Of a stretch of DNA of 7,000 bases, positions 1-5,832 are shown one piece after another (position 1 is the first letter of the stretch; each line of letters opens with the position of its first letter). The notes under the pieces were generated by a model that was given only the letters and a program-made list of their open reading frames with translations, was not told the DNA's origin and did not search any database. Both the position numbers and the translations under genes were made by a program. Source of the DNA: Desulfobacterales bacterium (GTDB taxonomy: Bacteria > Desulfobacterota > Desulfobacteria > Desulfobacterales > UBA11574). The stretch is taken from positions 1-7,000 of the forward strand of contig JAAXQD010000235.1 in NCBI GenBank assembly GCA_012974475.1, written 5' to 3'.

Positions 1-699
1 TATGGTCCGGACCGGATACTGTTTATGGTCTCCACCAGCGAATCCCACCACAGGACCAACTCCGGGCTTTCACTCGAAGAATACTGGAAGATGTGTGAAA
101 CGTATATTCCAAAAGCCCACGATGCAGGAATGAAAGTCTGCGGAACCGTGAGCACCATCTGGGGCTGCCCCATCGAGGGCCCTACGGAAATGAAAAAAGC
201 AGTTGAATTTACACAGCGGTGGCTTGACATCGGGGCGGATGATATCGAGCATGCCGATCATGACGGATCTGCCCCGCCCAATAAAGTGTACGAATATTAT
301 TCCATGGTTCTGGATGCAATTCCGGATCCCTCCAAACATTTGGCCCATTTTCATGTCACCCGCGGTTGGGGGCTTGCCAATGTTCTGGCAGCGCTTCAGG
401 CCGGAATCACGCATTTCGAATCGACCCTGGGCGGCACCGGCGGACAGCCTGCCAATTTCCTAGATGGCGTCCCGGTTCCCGGTACCGGAAAATACTATTA
501 TCAAGACCCGGGGATCGTGGGCCTTGTGTCCACGGAAGATATGGTGGTCATGATGGATGAAATGGGGATCGATACCGGTGTCGATGTGGACAGAGTCCTC
601 AGGATAGGCCGTATGCTCGAAAAGATTTTGGGCCGAAGACTCCGCTCGGAATGTGTACATACCGGAAGAATACCCAAAGGATTGACTGGACGGTTGTAA
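1..699 (+). CDS. HMG-CoA-lyase-like / pyruvate carboxyltransferase-like enzyme, 3' part (5' end outside window)
   Basis: The frame is open from base 1, so the gene starts upstream. The ATG at 25 is probably internal, since the STSESH segment right after it matches the middle of HMG-CoA lyases (human SASESH). Counting that Met as residue 1, the DRE-TIM metallolyase landmarks are: GCPIEG at 47-52, a conserved Asp at 78 in the loop equivalent to HMG-CoA lyase GDTIG, the metal-binding His pair H108-F-H110, GLANVLAALQAG at 116-127, GGTGGQP at 136-142, and STEDMV followed by GIDTGVD at 169-187. The family cleaves or forms C-C bonds in acyl-CoA or 2-oxo acid chemistry with a divalent metal in the cytoplasm. 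Two features argue against canonical HMG-CoA lyase: the catalytic Cys of GGCP is Gln141, and the Asn metal ligand before ATED is absent, with about 17 extra residues in between. Substrate unknown. The fold-family call is firm; the reaction is not. Confidence 0.85.
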   Translation, partial: YGPDRILFMVSTSESHHRTNSGLSLEEYWKMCETYIPKAHDAGMKVCGTVSTIWGCPIEGPTEMKKAVEFTQRWLDIGADDIEHADHDGSAPPNKVYEYYSMVLDAIPDPSKHLAHFHVTRGWGLANVLAALQAGITHFESTLGGTGGQPANFLDGVPVPGTGKYYYQDPGIVGLVSTEDMVVMMDEMGIDTGVDVDRVLRIGRMLEKILGRRLRSECVHTGRIPKGLTGRL

Positions 700-731
700 C
701 CCGGATCCAAAGGACCCTACAGAAATTTTAA

Positions 732-779
732 TGCCTAAAATGATCTAAATTGCCTAAAGTGCCTAAAATTAGGTAAAGC
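732..779 (+). repeat. TGCCTAAAA-type repeat cluster, left flank of S23 module
   Basis: About five consecutive 9-10 nt units: TGCCTAAAA, TGATCTAAAT, TGCCTAAAG, TGCCTAAAAT, TAGGTAAAGC. They run straight into the ATG of the small gene at 780, and the last unit supplies the only Shine-Dalgarno-like AGG (771-773). The cluster is in inverted orientation relative to the TTTTAGGCA units downstream of that gene. Bases 732-758 are complementary to 1181-1207 at 24 of 27 positions. Confidence 0.85.
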
Positions 780-1133
780 ATGGAACGCAAACAGTTTGCA
801 AAAGATCTTGAAAAGCGTACGCGAAAATTTGCAGTACAAATAATACGCTTATCAATAACACTGCCCAACTCTCCCGAGGGCATGGTTGTAAGAAATCAAA
901 TTACAAAATCTGGAACCTCTATTGGCGCTAACTACCGTGAGGCAAACCGATCCAGAAGTCGAGCTGATTTTAAAAACAAGATCAAAATTTGTGAAAGTGA
1001 GGCCAGTGAAACGCAGTACTGGTTGGAAGTAATTATAGAGACCGGATGGTTAACATGGGAAAAAATAAAACCTGAATACGAAGAATGCAGCGAATTGCTT
1101 GCAATATTCACCTCAATCGGGAAGAAAAGATAA
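780..1133 (+). CDS. Four-helix-bundle protein, S23/23S-rRNA-intervening-sequence (IVS) family
   Basis: A 117-residue, highly charged, mainly helical protein without signal peptide or membrane segment. It carries the hallmark of the S23/IVS four-helix-bundle family: KSGTSIGANYREA at 43-55, then a DFKNKIKI helix (63-70) and EASETQYWLE (74-83). Full length for the family (about 110-130). Relatives were first found as ORFs inside intervening sequences of 23S rRNA genes and also occur as solitary genes. They resemble the Avd accessory proteins of diversity-generating retroelements, but no reverse transcriptase or template repeat is visible here. The molecular function is not established. The gene looks more AT-rich than its neighbours and lies exactly between inverted repeat clusters, suggesting it moves or spreads with them. 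ATG 780 is chosen because it precedes the conserved first helix; AGG at 771-773 is a weak ribosome-binding site. Confidence 0.9.
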   Translation: MERKQFAKDLEKRTRKFAVQIIRLSITLPNSPEGMVVRNQITKSGTSIGANYREANRSRSRADFKNKIKICESEASETQYWLEVIIETGWLTWEKIKPEYEECSELLAIFTSIGKKR

Positions 1134-1154
1134 TCATTCATTCAATTTCAGATC

Positions 1155-1236
1155 TTTTTAGGCATTTCAGGCATTCCCATTTTAGGCATTTTAGATCACT
1201 TTTGGCATTTTAGGCATTCTCTTTTTAGGCATTTTC
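1155..1236 (+). repeat. TTTTAGGCATT-type repeat cluster, right flank of S23 module
   Basis: About six units of TTTTAGGCATT and variants (TTTCAGGCATT, TTTTGGCATT, and TTTTAGATCAC, which mirrors a unit of the left cluster) begin 21 nt after the S23 gene's stop. Unit spacing is irregular at 9-16 nt. The orientation is opposite to the units upstream of the gene. Confidence 0.85.
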
Positions 1237-1243
1237 TTTTAGG

Positions 1244-1288
1244 GTTCAGAGTTCAAAGGTTCAAAGGTTCAGGATTCAAGGTTCAGAG
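1244..1288 (+). repeat. GTTCAAAG tandem repeat, 8-nt period
   Basis: Six degenerate copies in a row: GTTCAGA, GTTCAAAG, GTTCAAAG, GTTCAGGA, TTCAAG, GTTCAGAG. The tract is sandwiched between two clusters of TTTTAGGCATT units, so two unrelated repeat families share this 250-nt gap. It contains no open gene. Confidence 0.85.
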
Positions 1289-1295
1289 TTAATGG

Positions 1296-1354
1296 TTTTA
1301 AGCATTTCAACTTTAGGCATTTTAGGCACTTTAGTTCATTTTAGGCATTTTAGT
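1296..1354 (+). repeat. Second TTTTAGGCATT-type cluster
   Basis: Units TTTTAAGCATT, CTTTAGGCATT, TTAGGCACTT, TTAGTTCATT and TTAGGCATTTTAG follow the GTTCAAAG tract. They resume the same repeat and orientation as at 1155-1236. This suggests the GTTCAAAG tract expanded or inserted within one originally continuous cluster. Confidence 0.8.
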
Positions 1355-1356
1355 TC

Positions 1357-1371
1357 CCCGGTTTTTCCGGG
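1357..1371 (+). promoter_or_regulatory. Small leader hairpin before the XRE/cupin gene
   Basis: Perfect inverted repeat CCCGG-TTTTT-CCGGG (5-bp stem, 5-nt loop) ending 2 nt before the AGGAG ribosome-binding site (1374-1378) of the next gene. No U-tract follows, so it is not a typical terminator. It could mark the end of the repeat region or influence translation. The role is inferred only. Confidence 0.35.
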
Positions 1372-1384
1372 TTAGGAGCGTTAC

Positions 1385-2023
1385 ATGGAAACCAAGAAAA
1401 AACCACCCCACATAAACGTAGACTTTTTTGAAGATCTCACCGGCGACATTTCGGAAACACCCCGTGAAGGCGTCGAAGAAATAGGCAAACGGATCAGAAT
1501 CCTGAGAGAAGAAAAAGGGATTTCCCTTGACGAGCTCTCAAACATGACCGGCTTCGATGTGGAATTACTTTCCAATATCGAAAATAATATCGTTCAACCT
1601 CAGCTCGGAACAGTGATCAGGCTTTCCAAAGCCCTGGACAGTGCTTTCGGCAGGTTAATTTCAGGGATCGGCAACAGAATCTATTCCATAACTCGCAAAG
1701 ATGAACAGAAGGTCGTATCGAGATCCACCGCAAAGAAAGGCCAAAAACAGGTTTACATTTATAAAAGCCTGGCTCCTGAAGTAAAAGGACGCCACATGGA
1801 AGCTTTGATCGTACAGCTTGAGGAAAACCCTGATAAAGAAGTGTCCGTACATGACGGTGAGGAATTCATCTACGTTTTGGACGGTATTGTCGTGCTGAAT
1901 ATCGGGGAGGACACATTCGATCTCGAACCCGGAGACAGCGCCTACTATCTTTCCACGACACCGCATCTCGTCGCTTCCAAAAAAGGAAGAGCGACCATAT
2001 TGGCTGTTCTTTATGAAGGATAG
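1385..2023 (+). CDS. XRE-family transcriptional regulator with C-terminal cupin domain
   Basis: A 212-residue cytoplasmic DNA-binding protein. An acidic N-terminal leader (1-30) precedes an XRE/Cro-type helix-turn-helix at about 33-92 (IGKRIRILREEKGISLDEL, then a recognition region ending SNIENN and QPQLGTVIRLSKAL). A linker of about 40 residues leads to a cupin_2 barrel (about 137-210). Cupin motif 1 is H156-DGE-E160-FIYVLDG167; motif 2 is EPGD184...TTPH194. The usual first metal His is Ser154, leaving H156, E160 and H194 as possible ligands, so the barrel may sense a small molecule rather than catalyse. Such regulators often lie beside acyl-CoA or amino-acid metabolic genes, and this one has an HMG-CoA-lyase-like gene upstream and a DUF6125-like gene 54 bp downstream. 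Start ATG 1385 has AGGAG at 1374-1378, 6 nt away. Target and effector unknown. Confidence 0.9.
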   Translation: METKKKPPHINVDFFEDLTGDISETPREGVEEIGKRIRILREEKGISLDELSNMTGFDVELLSNIENNIVQPQLGTVIRLSKALDSAFGRLISGIGNRIYSITRKDEQKVVSRSTAKKGQKQVYIYKSLAPEVKGRHMEALIVQLEENPDKEVSVHDGEEFIYVLDGIVVLNIGEDTFDLEPGDSAYYLSTTPHLVASKKGRATILAVLYEG

Positions 2024-2064
2024 CGTTTATAAAGCAAAAACCCACCACCCCAAGTAGTTCAATT

Positions 2065-2080
2065 AAAGGGATAAATTTTG
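2065..2080 (+). promoter_or_regulatory. Ribosome-binding site and TTG start of the DUF6125-like gene
   Basis: AAAGGG at 2065-2070 lies 7 nt before TTG 2078-2080. No in-frame ATG occurs until well into the protein, so TTG initiation is the best explanation of the N-terminus. Confidence 0.6.
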
Positions 2081-2842
2081 GATTTAAGCAACATCGATAC
2101 CATAGAAGACCTGGATCACGAAAACACCGCAAAGCTTGTCTTGGACATGTTTCATCGCATCATTATCCATTATGCCTTCTGGTTCAACGAAGTCAAACAT
2201 CAGATGGGAACGGAAAAAGCGCTGGATATTCTAAAAAGTGCATCTGAAAGAAGTTTCGGCATTCAAATGAGAAGGCTCTCAAAAACCCTCGGTTTTGAAA
2301 TGAAAAACGGCATTCCACAGCCGATGCTCAACATGCCGAAAGAATCCCTGATTGAACTTATGGACGGAGTGGCTGTCAACTGGCTGGCCAACGACGGTGT
2401 ATGGTTCCAGACGGTCGAATTCACCAGCGGCATGAATGATGCCCAACGGTCTAACGATTCCTGCTGGGCCCAGTTTTCGCCTTTTGAGGCGTGGGCCATA
2501 AAAAATTTTTTAAATCTTCCCCAAAAGTCCGGCCTCCAAGGCCTGAAAAAGGCGCTCAATTTTCGCATGTATGCCCGTGTTAACGCGCAATCCATCGTTG
2601 ATGAAAAATCTGACAGCTTTATCTTGCAAATGAATGAATGCCGCGCCCAATCGGCAAGGAAACGTAAAGGGCTTGACGATTATCCATGTAAATCCGGAGG
2701 GCTTGTGGAGTATACTTATTTTGCCCGGTCGATTGATCCCCGGATACACACGGAATGTATCGGCTGTCCGCCGGATGATCATCCCGAAGAATGGTACTGT
2801 GCATGGCGTTTTGAAATTACTGAAGAATTGCCTAACAGTTAA
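2078..2842 (+). CDS. DUF6125-like protein with C-terminal cysteine cluster
   Basis: A 254-residue soluble protein beginning at TTG. The N-terminal half is helical (about 14-72) and contains an aromatic stretch HYAFWFNEVKHQMG (31-44). The C-terminal part carries C188, C204, C227-IG-C230 and C241 with H224 and H235, in the order NECRAQ...KRKGL...YPCKS...TECIGCPPD..HPEEWYCAW. This spacing suggests a metal or Fe-S site and recalls the Cys-rich end of L-2-amino-thiazoline-4-carboxylate-hydrolase-like proteins. I recognise the C-terminal pattern as DUF6125-like, known mainly from anaerobic Desulfobacterota; this is from memory. No signal peptide or membrane helix is visible. It follows the XRE/cupin gene by 54 bp and probably shares its transcript, so the regulator may control it or sense its product. 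Reaction unknown; the gene itself is certain. Confidence 0.8.
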   Translation: MDLSNIDTIEDLDHENTAKLVLDMFHRIIIHYAFWFNEVKHQMGTEKALDILKSASERSFGIQMRRLSKTLGFEMKNGIPQPMLNMPKESLIELMDGVAVNWLANDGVWFQTVEFTSGMNDAQRSNDSCWAQFSPFEAWAIKNFLNLPQKSGLQGLKKALNFRMYARVNAQSIVDEKSDSFILQMNECRAQSARKRKGLDDYPCKSGGLVEYTYFARSIDPRIHTECIGCPPDDHPEEWYCAWRFEITEELPNS

Positions 2843-2848
2843 GACAGT

Positions 2849-4135
2849 TTACCTTTGCAGAAAAACCAGGCTCAACGCCGGCCAGTACGTAATGATCAGC
2901 ACCGCTATCAACAGCACGATCATAAACGGTATGGTCGCCTGGTAGAGTTCTGTGATGGATTTATCGAAGCGGTAGCTGGCAATAAATAGGTTCATCCCCA
3001 CCGGCGGCGTGAAGTAGCCGATTTGCATGTTGGCCAGAAAAATAATGCCCAGATGAACCGGATCGATCCCGTAATTGACCGCCACGGGCAGGATGATGGG
3101 GATCATAATGACCAGAGCAGAAAAGATGTCCAGAATAGCACCGAGTATCAACAATAAAATATTCAGCAAAATCAGAAAGACAATTTTGCTGGTGACATGG
3201 GCCTGAATCAGATTGAACAGGTGCATCGGCACTTCGGCATCGATTAAGAAATTGGTCGATGCCAGCGCCACACCCAGAATAAGAAGGATTCCCCCCACCA
3301 TCACCATGGATTCCCGCATAATTGAGGGAAGCTGTGACAGCTTGATTTCTTTGTATATAAAAACCTCCACAACGATCACATACATTGCGGTCACTGCGGC
3401 AGCTTCGGAAATGGCAAAAAATCCGCCGTAAATACCCCCCAGAACAAACACCGGCAGCGGTATTTCCCAAACAGCCTCGCGCAGGGCGGCAACGGCTTCT
3501 TTTGCTGAAAAGGAATTAAGAGGCATGGGGTTGCGACGGTTTTCCCACAGGCTATAGAGCGAGAGCATCAGCACCATCAGCAGGGCCGGGAGAATCCCGG
3601 CGAGAAACAGATCGCTGATGGCCACATTAGCGCCGATGTCCATCTGCTGTGCGATGATCCCGTAAAGAATCAGCGGAAGTGAAGGCGGCAACAGCAGCCC
3701 CAAGCTGCCCGACGATGTCACCAGGCCGATGCTGAATTTGTCTCGGTACCCGGCCTCTGTCAACGCCGGATACAGCAATGCGCCCAGCGCCACAATGGTC
3801 ACACCGGATGCACCGGTAAAGGCGGTAAAAAACGCGCAGGCAACAAAGGCGACAATGGCCAGACCGCCGGGCATCCATCCTAGAAAGGCCCGGGTAAGCC
3901 TTACCAGGCGTTGAGACGTCCGGCTCTCCCCCAATACATAGCCGGCGAATGTAAACAGGGGCAGTGCCAGCAGAACCGGGGTGTCGGCAATGCGAAAAAT
4001 TTCAATGGCGATGACGGACAGATTAACGCCCTGGTAATGAAACCCGAGCATGGCAACCGCCAGAATGACAACAAAAAGCGGCGTCCCCAGGATAGCCAAA
4101 AGAATCAGTATAAGGGCGGAAATATATGGGATCAC
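2849..4135 (-). CDS. dctM: TRAP transporter large permease subunit (DctM)
   Basis: A 428-residue inner-membrane protein with about 11-12 hydrophobic segments, normal DctM length. It forms the ion-coupled transport channel of a TRAP system, using an ion gradient to import the solute delivered by DctP. Landmarks: LPLFTFAGYVL (58-68), TGASGVTIVALG (107-118), GSLGLLLPPSLPLILYG (143-159), GGIYGGFFAISEAAAVTA (233-250), a DIFSALVIMIPIILP segment (336-350), and ANMQIGYFTPPVGMNLF (368-384), the classic TRAP signature. The start is GTG at 4135-4133, overlapping the dctQ stop as GTGA. There is no good Shine-Dalgarno sequence just upstream, so translation probably depends on coupling to dctQ. It is the last gene of the operon, ending 6 bases from the convergent gene at 2078-2842. 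Substrate cannot be read from the permease. Confidence 0.96.
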   Translation of the reverse strand: MIPYISALILILLAILGTPLFVVILAVAMLGFHYQGVNLSVIAIEIFRIADTPVLLALPLFTFAGYVLGESRTSQRLVRLTRAFLGWMPGGLAIVAFVACAFFTAFTGASGVTIVALGALLYPALTEAGYRDKFSIGLVTSSGSLGLLLPPSLPLILYGIIAQQMDIGANVAISDLFLAGILPALLMVLMLSLYSLWENRRNPMPLNSFSAKEAVAALREAVWEIPLPVFVLGGIYGGFFAISEAAAVTAMYVIVVEVFIYKEIKLSQLPSIMRESMVMVGGILLILGVALASTNFLIDAEVPMHLFNLIQAHVTSKIVFLILLNILLLILGAILDIFSALVIMIPIILPVAVNYGIDPVHLGIIFLANMQIGYFTPPVGMNLFIASYRFDKSITELYQATIPFMIVLLIAVLIITYWPALSLVFLQR

Positions 4136-4641
4136 GATGGAAATTTAACGATTTTTTTGAGGTTTATAATTGACAATAGAACATAGCGTATGGCGATGAC
4201 CACAAAGGCAAAGGGAATAATGGCCTCACATAACCATACCGGCACCTTGGCAAAAGCCATGCCGCCGTCGGCAAACTCCATCTGCACAAATTGAAGGCTG
4301 TAATAGGCAACGATCGCACAAATGAAGGCGGTAAAGACTTCCACGACAAAACTGACGACAACTTTAGCGCGTTCGGGAAGAAAACGATCCAAAATATCAA
4401 TGTTGATGTGGTTTCCCTGCCGGCTGGCCACCATTGCCCCCAAAAGTCCGACCCAAAGTACAAGGATACGCACCAGAACATCACTCCAGACAATACCGGT
4501 ATCGAACAGATTTCGAAGAAAGATCTGGAGAACCGCCAGGGTGATCATCAACAGCAGCAACCCCACCAGGATGGAATCTTCCACCCGGTAAAGGATCATC
4601 TGCGCGCGCTCGACAAAAGATTTACGGGGTTCTTCTTTCAT
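4132..4641 (-). CDS. dctQ: TRAP transporter small permease subunit (DctQ)
   Basis: A 169-residue membrane protein with four hydrophobic segments (about 23-43, 53-71, 95-117, 135-157), the DctQ architecture. The conserved stretch GAMVASRQGNHINIDILDRF (68-87) is the family signature. It pairs with DctM to form the membrane part of the TRAP transporter. The frame is open further upstream to 4752, but that extension is basic and Trp-rich nonsense overlapping dctP. ATG 4641 is preferred because AAAGGAG lies 10 nt upstream and the usual short N-terminus precedes the first helix. With this start the gene overlaps the dctP end by 20 nt, and it overlaps dctM by 4 nt, which indicates translational coupling. 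Confidence 0.94.
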   Translation of the reverse strand: MKEEPRKSFVERAQMILYRVEDSILVGLLLLMITLAVLQIFLRNLFDTGIVWSDVLVRILVLWVGLLGAMVASRQGNHINIDILDRFLPERAKVVVSFVVEVFTAFICAIVAYYSLQFVQMEFADGGMAFAKVPVWLCEAIIPFAFVVIAIRYVLLSIINLKKIVKFPS

Positions 4642-5638
4642 CGGTCTTTGACTCCTTTGTGCGAAAATCCTTGAGAAGACTCTCCAGGGTATCCACCATC
4701 TCCTGGGACAATCTGTCGGTTTCCACCAGCCGCTTCGGTACTTCCGAAGCATCTTGACACCATTTCTTCAGGGCTTCAGCAGAGGGTTTGACAAACTCTA
4801 TCCCCTGTTTGCGCAACGTTTCAAGCGCCTTGATATTGTCTTCTCGGTTACGTTGGTCAAGCTCTTTAAATACACGGCCCATGATTTCACGAAAGATCTT
4901 TTGATCGCCGGGTGATATTTTTAAAAATGCCTTGCGATCCACGGCCAGCACGCCAAAAATATACAGAAATGGTTCGTCCAACAGGTATTTAATCTGGGTA
5001 TGCCACTGCAGCGCCAAAGCCCCTATGGGCGGGGTGGTTACGGTGTTAATCAGACCGGTTTGCAGGCCGGTCCGGACATCGGCGATGGATAACGGTATGG
5101 GCGTTATGTCAAAGGCCTTGACCGCTTCCAGAATCATGGAATCGTTGTCCGGAATCCAGACTTTCTGCCGGCGCATCTCTTCGACGGTTCGTATGGGTAC
5201 GGTGGACATGACATAGGCAAAGCCGCCCTCGGCAATTCCAAAGGTCACAAATCCGCCGGTCTCAAACCCGTCCATAATGCGCTTGTCCAGGTGTTCACGG
5301 ACATAATCGATCTCTTTGAAGGATCTGAAAAACAGCGGAAGGCTGTAAATCTGATTGTCGCGATAAAAATTGGATAAACTTCCCCCGACAAAGGCACCGC
5401 CTTGGAGCTGGCCGATACGGATCTTGCGCATCACCGCCTTGTCGTCGCCCATAACGCCACCGGGATAGTATTTGACCCGAACCCGGTTATCGGTTCTGCG
5501 GGCCAATTCCGCTGCACCGGCGCGCATTTTCTCCATCCAGATGGATCCTTCCGGCGACAGGGTGGCGATCTTGAACCGCATGGCCTGTGCCTGGCCGGCA
5601 AGCATAACAATGAGTATAAACACTATGATTCTAATCAT
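4622..5638 (-). CDS. dctP: TRAP transporter periplasmic solute-binding protein (DctP)
   Basis: A 338-residue exported protein with a clear Sec signal peptide: MIRIIVFILIVMLAGQAQA, cleavage expected after Ala19. DctP-family landmarks (ATG numbering): KIATLSPEGSIWMEKM near the mature start (23-38), YYPGGVMGDDKAVMRKIRIG (57-76), RRQKVWIPDND (156-166), whose Arg/Trp region forms the ligand pocket in the family, DVRTGLQTGLINTVTTPP (187-204), and ALALQWHTQIKYLLDEPF (207-224). It captures the solute in the periplasm and hands it to DctQ/DctM. The tatT neighbour marks it as a TPAT (TatP-like) protein; the characterised Treponema pallidum homologue has a hydrophobic cleft, so a hydrophobic or amphipathic ligand is plausible but unproven here. 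ATG 5638 is favoured: AAGG stands 10 nt upstream, as in dctQ. A TTG at 5644 is the alternative, adding two residues. Confidence 0.94.
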   Translation of the reverse strand: MIRIIVFILIVMLAGQAQAMRFKIATLSPEGSIWMEKMRAGAAELARRTDNRVRVKYYPGGVMGDDKAVMRKIRIGQLQGGAFVGGSLSNFYRDNQIYSLPLFFRSFKEIDYVREHLDKRIMDGFETGGFVTFGIAEGGFAYVMSTVPIRTVEEMRRQKVWIPDNDSMILEAVKAFDITPIPLSIADVRTGLQTGLINTVTTPPIGALALQWHTQIKYLLDEPFLYIFGVLAVDRKAFLKISPGDQKIFREIMGRVFKELDQRNREDNIKALETLRKQGIEFVKPSAEALKKWCQDASEVPKRLVETDRLSQEMVDTLESLLKDFRTKESKTDERRTP

Positions 5639-5705
5639 TCTCAAAGCACCTTTTTGTCATTTTTGTTTCTATTTATTTTCCCAAAAAGTTAATGCAACTT
5701 TAGGT

Positions 5706-5832
5706 TAACCCCTGATTTAGCGAAGGTCGAGGATGCCCCAGATCCAAGGCATCAAGGGCGAAGCCGTAGTCATCTACTGCGAGTCCTTGATAACGATGGA
5801 GATGGGGTATCCCCGACTTTCGCTTATGGTTA
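5706..5832. repeat. ~127-bp imperfect palindromic element between tatT and dctP
   Basis: Nested inverted repeats fill the tatT-dctP gap. The outer pair is 5706-5710 with 5828-5832 (TAACC/GGTTA). The main 21-nt arms, 5719-5739 and 5804-5824, match at 18 of 21 positions. On the plus-strand RNA two of the three differences are G-U pairs. An inner perfect 7-bp pair is 5751-5757/5785-5791, and the apical stem GTAG-TCAT-CTAC lies at 5766-5777. The element looks like a REP/MITE-type dispersed hairpin. It contains no gene, and its right border overlaps the tatT stop codon. It will be transcribed with the operon and might process or attenuate the mRNA. Confidence 0.75.

Larger units (their letters stand above)
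732..1207 (+). mobile_element. Putative S23 gene cassette bounded by long inverted repeat
   Basis: Left arm 732-758 and right arm 1181-1207 are complementary at 24 of 27 positions, including the distinctive TTTAGATCA unit of the right arm. The 422-nt loop holds the whole S23-type gene. The layout copies an rRNA intervening sequence (terminal stem, ORF in the loop), but it sits between protein genes. Seen: the repeats and the enclosed gene. Inferred: that the unit is mobile or that its transcript folds. No transposase, target-site duplication or known IS end was recognised. Confidence 0.4.

Noticed and set aside
700..720. Terminator after the HMG-CoA-lyase-like gene
   Set aside because: The only stem (GGATCC/GGACCC around AAA) has an internal mismatch and no immediate U-run.
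780..1133. Part of a diversity-generating retroelement (Avd-like accessory gene)
   Set aside because: The protein resembles Avd in fold family, but no reverse transcriptase, template repeat or variable repeat is present in the window.
732..1354. CRISPR array
   Set aside because: Units are only 8-11 nt, degenerate and nearly contiguous, with no spacer-sized unique segments.
4642..4752. N-terminal extension of the DctQ frame up to 4752
   Set aside because: The extra 37 residues are Trp/Arg-rich, overlap the dctP coding end in another frame, and a good ribosome-binding site fits ATG 4641.
5645..5700. Internal promoter before dctP (TTGCAT ... TAAATA on the minus strand)
   Set aside because: Both boxes are poor matches in an A-rich leader where such matches arise by chance, so it is not listed as a feature.
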